Positions 1 to 10,300 of a DNA stretch of 64,000 bases are shown piece after piece. Under the pieces are notes generated by a model. The model ran no database searches, had not been told where the DNA came from, and was given only the letters and a program-made list of their open reading frames with translations. The stretch lies in assembly GCA_010645155.1 (NCBI GenBank), contig CM021318.1, forward strand, positions 4,056,461-4,120,460. The letters are read 5' to 3'. A program made the translations under genes and the position numbers. The stretch is from Tigriopus japonicus (taxonomy: Eukaryota > Arthropoda > Copepoda > Harpacticoida > Harpacticidae). Within the stretch, counting starts at the first letter, position 1. Each line of letters starts with the position of its first letter.

Positions 1-397
1 GAATTGTAACAGTGGCACTGTCAGGCAAGAAACGTCACTCTCCTCAATTCTTATAGAAAATAATATATAAACTATACTATAAATAATAGAATTAGAAAAA
101 ATAATAGTATAAAAAATAAAAAATAGAAAATAATAGAACTATAAACTATAGAAAATTTGTGAGTAGCCAGAACTCTTTTGTTGATGAAGACTTCTGGAAA
201 GACTTTTGGGTGGATGGAAGAACAATGACGTTTCTCCACAAAAACAGTGCTTCCACACGCTGCTCCAAGATATGCATCTGGTTAACGCAGAAACTAGTTT
301 ATTCATGAATGCATGACCCCTCAACGTAAGCCCAAAGGAGGCAAACATTTAGATATTTGATCTGTGCATAGAAACGCTTTACGGAAACGGAAACTAA
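1..397. other. AT-rich intergenic DNA, no gene seen
   Basis: The stretch is AT-rich, with runs of TATAAA/AATAATAG around 55-160. No reading frame here resembles a known protein, and no repeat shared with the rest of the window was noticed. Confidence 0.5.
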
Positions 398-1228
398 TTG
401 TTTGGTACAGACTCATACCCAAAGATGTCAGGATTACCTCACATCCGTATTGGTCCAATCGACTATCTTTCCACCGTAATTTCTAGTCATGGAAGCGGTT
501 CTTCACTCAATGACATTCATTTGCACCGCACAAAGTGTACAACATTAATATCTGAAGTTATTGCCCCATCCTTACAAGAGGATCTTCAGTAGCACGTTGC
601 CAATACCAAACTACGTCCTTTTCGACGAGTCCACCGATGTCAGCGTGAAGAAAGTTATTGCTATTCTTGTCAGATATTTCAGCAAGTTGCAAAATAAATT
701 GATCGTGATGTCGGTGAACACAGTTCTGTTTGGAGTAGACTCCAGAAAGAAGCGTCAAAAGTGGTTTTGTTAGAGTTCATTTGCCATTCTCTTCAGCTCT
801 GTGTTCAGACTGCATTTGAGAATATTCTTTAACATTGGATTTTTGCTCAGTAAGATTCCTTCATGGTTCAACGTTTCAAGATTGCGCAGAGAAAGATACA
901 AAAAATTATTTAAAGCATGATTTCTGACGGTGAAAATGCCTCTCCTATACTTTGTGAATTGGAAAGAGGAGTTTGGGGGTGAAATACCAAATGATGTGGT
1001 TCAATTTTGGGCTAGAGTAGCTTTGTGTCAAGATGCTACTGGAGAGCAAGAATTCCTAGAGATATCTGAATATGTATTGATTTGCTTGACAAAGCCAGTA
1101 TCCAAACCCATTGTGGAGCAAATCTTTTCAATGGTTACAATAATCAAGACAAGACTTTGGCGGAATCATCCTCATCATCTCCAACAGAATCGACCTCCCC
1201 ACCTTGGACTGCAACATGCACATCCATG
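398..1228 (+). pseudogene. decayed hAT-type transposase (relic)
   Basis: Three frame-shifted pieces on the plus strand read like a hAT-superfamily transposase of the kind related to animal ZMYM/ZBED-like proteins. The first (about 500-590) ends in SEVIAPSLQEDLQ. The second (about 590-770) contains FDESTDVSVKKVIAILVRYF, the DEST-D motif typical of the hAT catalytic core start. The third (930-1180) reads QFWARVALCQDATGEQEF then EISEYVLICLTKPVSKPIVE and FSMV-IIKTRL, matching the C-terminal hAT dimerisation domain. Stops and frameshifts separate the pieces and much of the middle is missing, so it cannot be functional. A mariner lies directly downstream. Assignment rests on motif recognition; the exact hAT family is unknown. 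Confidence 0.6.
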
Positions 1229-1230
1229 TA

Positions 1231-2516
1231 CGGGGAGGGGCAGAAGTATCCAGACAAAACTTGGTTGACGTATATCTCCTGAAGCAAGAGGAATATTTTT
1301 ATTTCCCGCGTTTTTCTGGTTTGACCAAAAACCGGTTTTGAATGTTTTTTTAATTTTTTTTGTTTAAATCCGGAAATATGAAGCCCCAGGAACAAAAGCG
1401 TAAAGTGATTGCTGAATTGCTCTCGGCCGGCAACGACGCCAGAGGCATCATCAAGTCAACCAAGTACCCCAGGGCCACCGTCTACGAGGTCGTGAAGAGG
1501 CTGCAGTCTGGCCGGGGGACAGGCCACGCCCCCTGCGGCCCACACAGGGCAAAAAAGCGGAACCCCAGGTTCTTAGCTGGCCTGAGGAGGTCCATTGAGG
1601 CCAACCCAGCTGTGCCCATATCGGCCCACGCAGCCAGGCGGTCCGTGAGCAAGAGGACTGTGGCCAGGGCCGTCAAGGAGGACCTGAACTTGACCTCCTA
1701 CGTCAGAGGCAGACGCCACCTTCTCACCGAGAAGATGAAGGCCACCAGGCTTGAGAGGGGCAAGAAGTTGCGCAGAATCTGCAAGGTCAATCTGAGGATG
1801 GTCAGACTTTTCTCAGATGAGTCAATCTTCACGGTGGATGGCGCGTACAACCCCCAGAACAACCAATGGCTTGCCGAGAACAGAACCGTTTTGCCTCCCA
1901 TCATGAAGACAAAGAATCCTGCCAAGATTATGGTCTTTGGCCTCATCAGCAGCGACGGGAAGGTGATGCCAGCCCATGTCTTCCCTCCCAAATTCAGGCT
2001 CAACGCCGCCGGGTACGTGGAGCTTCTAAGGAAGGTCGTGATGCCCTGGCTGGCAACCTCGTACCCACCAGGAACCAAATTCATGTGGATCCAGGACTCT
2101 GCTCCGTGTCATGTGTCCAATGTTTCCATGAACTTTTTGAACAGCAAATTTGACGTGGTGGTCAAGAAAACCGAGTGGCCTTCAAACAGCCCTGACCTCA
2201 ACCCATGCGACTTCTAGTTGTGGTCCGAGCTGAGGAGGAAGGTCAACAAGATGCCCCACAACAGCCTGGCGTCTCTGAAGTCGTCGGTGAAGTGGAACAT
2301 GGCCTCCTTCTCCACGGCCGAGGTCGCCAAAGCCTGCTCGGCCTTTATCGGCCGCTTGGACGCCGTCATTAAGGCCAACGGTGACCATATTGAATAAAAA
2401 TGTTCTTAGTTGTTGTCCAAACTTTTTTTGTTAAATACACAATTGGCTAAAAATAGTAGCTCTTGATGCTGTAAATTATGTTCAAAGGTTTGTTCGGATA
2501 CTTCTGCCCCACTCTG
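1231..2516 (+). mobile_element. mariner-type DNA transposon, near full length
   Basis: The ends are inverted repeats of roughly 27 bp: the left runs inward from 1231 (GGGGCAGAAGTATCC core) and the right is its reverse complement ending at 2516. Both are flanked by TA (1229-1230 and 2517-2518), the target duplication of Tc1/mariner elements. The element is 1286 bp, a normal mariner size, and encloses one transposase frame. Its GC content is clearly higher than the surrounding DNA, consistent with a fairly recent insertion. Confidence 0.88.
1378..2397 (+). pseudogene. mariner transposase with one in-frame TAG
   Basis: The frame runs from ATG at 1378 to TAA at 2395-2397, 339 codons, interrupted only by TAG at 2215-2217. 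The N-terminal half has helix-turn-helix DNA-binding features (PRATVYEVVKRLQ, SKRTVARAVKEDL). The catalytic part has the first aspartate in FSDESIF, the second in WIQDSAPCH and the third in SNSPDLNP. By my count 32 residues lie between the second and third aspartates, near the mariner DD34D type but not identical. The TAG falls just after NPCDF, where related transposases usually have an aromatic residue before LW, so it looks like a single point mutation. Transposases of this family cut and paste DNA at TA sites. The protein as it stands would be truncated after about 279 residues, retaining the triad but losing the last 60. Confidence 0.85.
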
Positions 2517-2518
2517 TA

Positions 2519-3770
2519 CGTATCAAAACGTGTCTCCACGGCTTGGAGCTCGCTCTCCGAACTAGAGATCCGTCAAAGCTCGATGGACGATATTTCCACC
2601 GAATGCAAACCCTCAATACGATTTTTGAGGGCTCCGAAGGCTTCACGAGCACGAAATCGACTTCGTTTTCTCTTCAATTTGGACAGACTAACGGGTTCGA
2701 TTTTCGACTCCATCTCAACTTAGACCCCGTTCCACAAGTATCAACAACGACGGTGTCCTCGGCTCCCACCGGTTCCTTCACATCAACCACAGTGATGTTT
2801 CCGACGCTGCGCAATGTGTTGCTCTAATACGAACGATCGAAAAACGGGAAACCGGGATAATGTAGAAGAGGTTTTTTGTACGGAGATCTTCGTATGATAG
2901 AGAACAGTAAAGTATTGACTATAGAACGAAAGAAACAGAATGGTTATATAGGAAGAGGAATGCAGACGGGAAAGTAGAATGTACACGGGAGAGCAAGAGA
3001 AATTCAAATACGGAACAATAACCTCCGCACAATTTGTACGGGTTCAGAGAAATTGCGAGTGTCCGACTCGCCAAAAACTTACGAGTCAAGGAGGTGCGTA
3101 ATTTTAGTGTCCGACTGGACACATTATTAGCCGGCAGTCGCAAGTCATCACGATACACTCACGTACATTTGAGTTTTTTATTTTTCTGATCATGATGGAC
3201 ATGCGTGAGTTCTGTCTCGATCTCGGATGACCGCTCGCCAGGGGTACGATAATCATGATTTTTTAAGAGAAAGAGGGAATCGCAGCAAAAAGCTAGATAT
3301 TTGATGGTAAGGGTCAGTCCTGACGTTTCTTGGACACTAGCTGAATGTGAACCTCCCGCTTAGAACTAGAAGTTAATGATTTACGACAAAACATTGATAT
3401 TTATAAAAATAGATTAGATGATATTTAATTGTCTTTAATAGCGGCCCAAAATGTCTAACCAAGTATACTTAAAGTAGCATTTATGATGCAGAGCATCTCC
3501 CTATTCTACCTCGTGCAGGAAAATTCGAAGACTTTGTGTGAACTCTTAAAAATATTGCATACCGTAGCTGAATACCAAGTACGAAATACTATCTATAAAA
3601 GAATAGTCTATGGTCTTGCACAAAAATTTATAAGTGTCCGATGTTTTGTAACATAGGCCCCTGGACATTTTTTAAAACCTATACCGGTCCAAGGCTGCCC
3701 CAGGGAGGCAAACTCTACCGCGCTTTACGATCAAATATCATACAGAGTCTGAAACATAGACAACAATGAT
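2519..3770. other. no confident gene; possible old retroelement debris
   Basis: Moderately GC-rich DNA at 2520-3170 contains a 94-codon open frame (2543-2827) and a repeated phrase AGTGTCCGACT (about 3057 and 3107), but nothing in it matches a family I recognise. From 3180 to 3770 the DNA is AT-rich and I see no gene. Confidence 0.3.
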
Positions 3771-3771
3771 T

Positions 3772-3920
3772 ACAGGGAATTTTATTCCCTAGTTTCAGTT
3801 ACAAAACCCGTTCTTCACGCCTCCAAAAAAACACCACTATTCAAGGATTGTACAGATCTGCCAACAGTAACTCGTTGGTAGACCAAATTTCGTATAAATG
3901 TTAATTGTTCAAATTATTTT
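3772..3920 (+). repeat. fragments shared with the local SINE family
   Basis: GATTACAGGGAAT-TTATTCCCT (about 3772) and GATCTGCCAACAGTAACTCG with the facing TTGGTAGACC (about 3855-3885) recur in the SINE-like copies at 21.4 and 23.5 kb. They look like eroded pieces of the same repeat. The second phrase is a small self-complementary hairpin. Confidence 0.45.
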
Positions 3921-3949
3921 ATTCATGATTTATTTTTACATGGAATCAC

Positions 3950-4840
3950 ATTCCTTTGGCATTGGCACAGACTTTGCTTTCAACCCGTGTCCACACTTGG
4001 TTTCAAGATGGTGCATGGTTGGTGAGTTTGGCAACCACATTGCCTTCAACCAGAAACGTCTTGACCTCAGCTTGCCATCCAGGAAATTCTGCGAGGCCTT
4101 GGAGGTGTGGCAGGTGCGCCATCCTACATGAGTGTGTAGTTCCTAAAGCCTTAGTGGTTGTACAGGGCCAGGAGGACAATCTTGTCCAAGAGCTCATACA
4201 ACCGCTCGCTGTTCAACGAGCCCTTGATCCAGACTGGTTCAAAGACAAAACCGTCTGTCCCAAACAATCCAAAGTTCATGGCCTTGGCCGGGAACTTGGT
4301 CTTAGTCATAAATCTCACAGAAGGGCCCACTTTGGCCCGGTCACAGCTAGGTATCTTGTGTTCCTGCGGTTTACGTACATGTTGATATTCAAACTCTTTT
4401 CGTTGGAGAGCATGATGTCTTGACCTGGAATCGAGTTCATCCAATTGAGGATGGACTTGCAGCAGATCATCCATTTCTGCCGCTGGATGGCTGTGAGTGG
4501 TTGGCACATCTCCTTGGCCTTTGACTTTAGGTTCAATCCTTCTTTGCAAGCCTCTGCATGGACGTGGCTGGGCTCAACTTCTCCTTTGCCAACTTCTAGA
4601 ACGACCAAGTCGGGTTGGCTTTGCCTTTGTCCTGGGCACTGCCTATTACTTCGGCTGCTTGGGCCGAGCATGGCTGACCACTTTGCGCCCTTTTGGAGCC
4701 GCCCCAGTCGTATTAAAGATCTTTTTGGTGTAATGAACGCCTCGACAGCCACAGCTGAATTTCTCTTGGCAAATTTTCTGTTGGCTTGTCGCCATCGTTG
4801 AGCCGCGCAGTAATTTTTTGCGAAGGTTTTCCATCACCAA
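3950..4840 (-). pseudogene. decayed mariner-like transposase (relic)
   Basis: On the minus strand, overlapping broken frames carry mariner landmarks in order: AKWSAMLGPSSRS and the HTH area near 4700, then NSIPGQDIMLSNEKSLN and MYVNRRNTRYLAV near 4380-4440, then RFMTKTKFPAKAMNFGLFG and YELLDKIVLLALYNH near 4160-4320. The segment around the first catalytic residue reads SNEK where active mariners have SDEK, so the first aspartate is lost. Several frameshifts separate the blocks. It belongs to a different subfamily from the copy at 1.2-2.5 kb. No clean TIRs were found. Confidence 0.7.
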
Positions 4841-6012
4841 CCCCGAACTTACAAATGTATTGGTCGATTGTCAAGTGCGTTTTAAAAGCTAAACTGAAGG
4901 AGAAAACGGAACGATTTTTTTGTTTAAATGCAGCCTTGAAAGAGTACGTGAAAATCTGAAAGTAATCAATCATGAAAAGTGTATGAGTTGTTTTGATGCA
5001 CACAGAAAGTGTTTAAAACTTATACGCCTCCTCTGATTTGGTCAAGTTCATTCCAAGTGACCAACACCTATCGGCAAAATGAAATAAGTTGCTTCATGAT
5101 GCAAGTGACACTAAAAAGAAAAGTACCCGAATCTTCAAAAGAATAACCAGAAGTAGGCAAATTTCACAATGCTGTTACATTTTGTAGCGCCAAATTGAGT
5201 GAAGCATTTAATTGGATGTTGAGAAAGTAAAGATATGTATGAGACTTTTGCCAATTTCGTACTAAATATGCCATTTTTTATTGACCATATTACGGGAAAG
5301 GTGGAGTTTCGAAGAATCCCATGGAGGACAAAACTATCAGTCATGGAGCATATTCCTTAATAATTGATATCTAAGGCTTCTACATTCCACGTTTTTTTTG
5401 ATAGAAGCAGGCGAAAAAATATTATTTTTTACGTTTTTCGCATGTTCTCAATAAAAAGATGGGGTTCCCATTGGATTTAAGTCTTTTCCTTTAATTTTCT
5501 TTATGTGTTCAATGTTCAGTTTTAACTATGTGGTGCGGTCACATATTTCTTTTCTCATGCTTCTAATATTAAAATGTTTTTGGAGGCAGTTAGTTGGTAT
5601 CCATGAATGCTAACCAGATCCGACTTTTAAGGGAGCTTTCGCTCTTCTACAATATTAAAATAGGAAAGTAGAACACTAATAAAAGTTCAACACAAAAAGA
5701 GAAGAGCCTGTCTTCAGGATTATTTCTTTGCTTCTTTTCGTCAGTTTTTTTGTAGCAAAAAAATGAAACCTCATCCAATAAAAAATTTCTCTGACTCATC
5801 TGGAGCCACGGTTCATTGGTCACCCGCTTGTTCCCTTGCTTAATCAGGGCTAAGAACTCCAATTGACAGCTCTTCTCATTGGCTGGATAACTCGTTTAAA
5901 CAATAAAACCAAGGAGTCGAAAAACATGAGTTGATTCGAATTAGATTGCCATGTCTTAGGTTGTTGTGATGTGGAACGATGCAAACTCATTTGTTTGGTT
6001 TTTGTTTCTCAG
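4841..6012. other. AT-rich DNA upstream of the first visible dynein exon
   Basis: No protein-like frame recognised. Because the exon at 6013 begins inside a protein domain, this interval is presumably intron of the dynein gene, with its preceding exons before the window or displaced by the mariner-rich DNA to the left. Confidence 0.4.
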
Positions 6013-7357
6013 CGTCAAGTCCGGCCACTTTGTTTGGTGCAGCCCGATTTCGAGGCTATGATCCGTCAATTCATTTTGACGTTGGGTCTCCGTCTACCAA
6101 ATTCGAGCGGATCTGACAGTTCTTTGTGCCATCAGATTGTTTCGTTGTTGCACATAATGAACTCCATGGAATATCCAGACATGGCCTTGAATTATGGTAT
6201 GTGTATCAAACAGTAAGCAACAACGTGGCTAAAATGTTAGCCTTTTTTCACTCATTACAGATTTAAAAACCATAAAAAACTTATTAATGATATGGAAAAC
6301 TATGGAATCAGTGTCATCCCGAGACTTGGCGGCCATTTTCTTCCGCTATTCCAAACCCTCTTGCCATTCGCATCAAGAGCTCGCACTATTAGGCACCCTC
6401 CGAAATGCGTTCGATTTGCAATCATCAGATATTTGCCACATGGACTTGACAAGATCAGTCATCTCCCAAAGAGTTACTGAGCTTGCAACGGAGTTAGGGC
6501 TGACTTTGGAGGAGGGTGTTCTCGAAAAAGCGGAAATCACCGTTGAAATGTTGCGGAACAATCGAACTGTCATTCAAAGTGGGCCATCAATGACTTGCAA
6601 GAGTTTAGTACTTAAGGCAAGTTTTTAAAGACACAAGGGAAGTTGATATGAATGACAAAATTTCTATTTGTTCCGTAGCTTGCTAGCAAGCTATCTGGCA
6701 TTAGTACAACGGAACACGTCTATGCAAACTGTTTCAGCAATGATTACCTTTTCGGATACTATGACGAAGGAGGTTCCTGGCACGAGGGATACCTCCCAAA
6801 GATCCTCAAGTCAGTAATTAATATTCGTGTATTTTCATAAATCTTCAACCAATTTATTCTACACTTTAAGGGGCTTAAAAGATCAAAGTTTGCTAATATT
6901 TCACGGTCCACTCCAGTCGTTTTGGACTGACCATGTGGAACAGCTTCTTGAGGAACGCCATCTCACCTTGCTCAACGGGGAGCAACTAAATTTAGATGTT
7001 GGGATTCGGATTGCCTTTGAAACAACATCCATGGCTGACGTAATTACTAATGCTTTGATTCGCCACTTTATCTTTGCAATACCTTTTCATGCGCTACTTT
7101 TTGTTAATTTAGTGTTCCCCATCATTGGTGAATCGGTGTTTTTTAGTTCGAACTCAACATGAGGACTCCTCTTGGCAAATGCTTTTTCAACAGTGGTTTA
7201 AGAAAAATGACTTGGAGGCTTCATCTTCTGAACAAAAGTGGCGACAAGACCAAGATGAGACTATTCAGGATCTTTTCTATTGGCTGCTACCCTTTGCATC
7301 TCATTTTACAAGCACACATCTGAAAGACCTCCCGTGCGTTAATCTGTCTCTGTTCAG
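6013..7357 (+). CDS. dynein exons: AAA2 module (five exons)
   Basis: The block starts RQVRPLCLVQPDFEAMI, the usual KRPV-MM-PDY entry into AAA2. The P-loop position reads VIQSGPSMTCKSLVLK, which lacks the second and third glycines of GxxGxGKT. The Walker B position reads LLIFHGPLQSFW where most dyneins have VFDGP-D-LW, so the acidic residue is replaced by histidine. The conserved end follows: LTLLNGEQLNL, IAFETTSMAD and, across an intron, CSPSLVNRCFLV (the SPATVSRCG motif). The junction after exon 2 uses AAG|GCAAGT, a GC-AG intron with an otherwise perfect donor. AAA2 binds nucleotide structurally in many dyneins; here even that is doubtful. Confidence 0.88.
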
Positions 7358-10300
7358 GTATTCTGCTTGTTGTAATATCTCTCGCATTTTACATTGCTTT
7401 TGAGGATCATTCACCTTTGGATTGTTTTACAGGCAATGTTTGCAAATCTTCCGTCGTTCTCTGACCTTAGCCATGCCAAACCTGAAGGAACGAAAATATT
7501 TAAAGACTTGGGTTCAAGCCTCCTTGGTATTTGCTCTAACATGGTCTTTTGGCAATGTCCTGGACCCAGAGGCTCGCCTGAAGTTTGATTCTGCCCTGCG
7601 AGACGTGATCAATGGCAAGATCGCCGCTCATCCTTTGCCAACCGTTTTGAACAACAAATTTGATGCCATTCCACCGAACGAGGGATCTCTATTCGATTTC
7701 TGTTTTGAGTACAAAGCTCGTGGTCAATGGAAGCATTGGAGCGATTCTTTGCGTAACTTGGACGTGGTCCAGTTCATTGACACCAAAGGGTTATTTATAC
7801 ACACTATTGAGTCGGTCAGGTAAGATCGAGGCTCAAGATGGGAGAAGTGATAAGAGAGTAAAAACAGTTGTGTTTTTTCTTCTTTCCGTGCCCGAAGGTT
7901 CCAACACCTTCATCAACTCACCAATGACACGTCCATGCCGTTTTTGTTACTGGGAGCTAGTGGGATCGGTAAATCAAGCATAATGCAGGCTAAACTTCAT
8001 GGGATATCCAAGCAGACGGGTTCATCTGCTTATTCTTTTCGAGTGGTAACCACTTCCACTTCCCAAGAGCTAGTGGTAAGATGACCCATAACTGCTATAA
8101 AAAGCATACGCAAAAAAAGCAAATTACGACTGCAGTCATAAAAAAAATCATATGCCCTTCTTTTTTGGTAACATTAGACGTGGTTGTCTTCACGCATGAT
8201 CAAACGATATAAAAATCGTTTTGTTCCCGAAAAAGACCGTGGCGTGGTGTTCATTGATGACTTGACCTCGTGCCAAGAATACAAACAATTCAATGAGCAG
8301 CTCATACAAATTCAAGATCAAAGCTCTTGGTAAGGGTTTCATTTTGTTCGCTACATTTGAGTCCCTTTCGTTTGAAAAAAATATATATGCCGTTCAGGGT
8401 TGACTTCTCATCGCTGGAGAAATGTACATTGGAATCGACCAAGTTCATTGCTTCAGGTTTATTTGATCACGACCAGCCTACCAACCAAGCTCGACTCAAT
8501 GCTAGACTTTTGAGTCGTTTTCACGTTTTCCGTATGCAAGAACTCTCCTTGGAGAGCTTGAACAGAGTATTCAGTCAATTCCTCCAAACTAAATTCAAGG
8601 TAGTAGGGCGATGCCAAAGTATGTTGAAATGGGCTTGTCCAACTCCCTTTATGATTTTAGGACAACCAATTCTCACCTGAAGTGGGCAGTGTGATCCCTG
8701 GTCTCGTTCAGAGTACTCTTCGAGTGTATGAGTCGTGTCGTCAAGATGCTGAAAACCGATCAATTTTAGATTTGAACAGGTTGAGATTACCCTCACCTCA
8801 TTTAAGAGAGCTCTTCCGGCTCTCCGACAACGTTTCAAACCTGAGCAAGGAATTGGCAGAGAACAAGAAAATATTCACCCGACTTTGGGTGTTTGAGACT
8901 CTTCGTCATTTCTATGATCGTCTTCAAGAACCCGAAGCGCGAAAATCACTCATTCAAGAAGTGCGAAACTGCGTCAAGACCGTTTTTAGAGAGAATTTTG
9001 ATTCAGCCTTTGAACACTTGGGTAAAGTCAATGGCAAGGTAGGAAATTATTTTAGTTTAAGAACTCTTCTATGAAATATATATGCCATAATGTTACTTGG
9101 ATAGGTAACTGAACTCAATTTGAGGAATCTGGTGTTTGATCACTTCATATCTGAAGAGATCAGGACAACCTCGGGGGAGGAAAAAATCGAGGACAATAGT
9201 GATTATAATGATGAAGACAAGCATTCAAAACGGAGCCAAGAGGGGTCTCATTTGCATGAAACTGATTTTGGCGTCAAGGAAGTCCCGTTAGTGGATATTG
9301 AGAATTTAGTGCAATCCAAGTTGGAAAATTACAATACCAATGTGGCATCAACGAGTGGCAATCCCGTAAATATGTTACCCGTCAGGTATTCTTACGAAAT
9401 GGTGGCCATCTTGCATCATGTTCTGCGAATTCCCGGAGGAAATGCACTTCTGGTGGGCAATGGAGGCGAGGACCGCAAATTACTCACCCGGATTGGTACA
9501 ATCCTGGCCGGTCGAGCCTCATTTCTTGAGGTCAAAACCTCCCCGAGATATAGCTTGAGCGAATGGAGAAGAGACATTGGTGAGGCCCTGAAAAAGGTGG
9601 CCAAATACGAACACCAACTAGTGATCTTTGCCACGCTTGCCCAACTCCAGGCCCAGCCATTTTGCTTGGCCGATCTGGAAAGCCTTTTGAAACGGGGAGA
9701 GATCTTCAACATCTTTTCTCCTCAGGAAAATAATGAAATCAATGAGGTATGGAGCAGGTTATTTGTTCAGAAGTTGTAAGCTTCAAATAAATCCCTTTTA
9801 TTTGTCTTGAAGATTATGCATCACCGATTAGTGAGTAATGCTCGAGGAAGAAACGTTCTAGAAGTAACGCCCAGTGCGCTCTTTGACAACTTCATTGCTT
9901 TGTGCCGATCCTGCGTCCACGTGTTCGTATCGGTCAATGAGTTCGACCATAATGCTTGTGTTTGGTTTCGTAATTGCCCCTCAGTCTTAAGATTGATGAT
10001 TCCAATCATATGCCAGGTAAGTGATTACCGTTTTAATACTGACGAATGTCAAAACCCTCAAATCATAATCGCCGACTCATCTTATCTATGCAGCCCTGGC
10101 CGGAAGATGCACTAATCAGAGCTTGCGATGTTATTTTGGAACAAACTAATTTGGAGAGGGACATGAAAAGAAGCACCTGCTCTGGATTTATGGCCATTCA
10201 TGAACACTTCCGGTAGGTAAAAAGAGGCTCCAGCTAGAGTGAAAAAGCCCAATAACTCAGGGTTGTTTTAAATTAGAGCCCCCAAAACTTAACTGGTAAA

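Noticed and set aside
3956..4801. Plus-strand open frames of 118-155 codons
   Set aside because: They are antisense shadows of the decayed mariner transposase on the minus strand.
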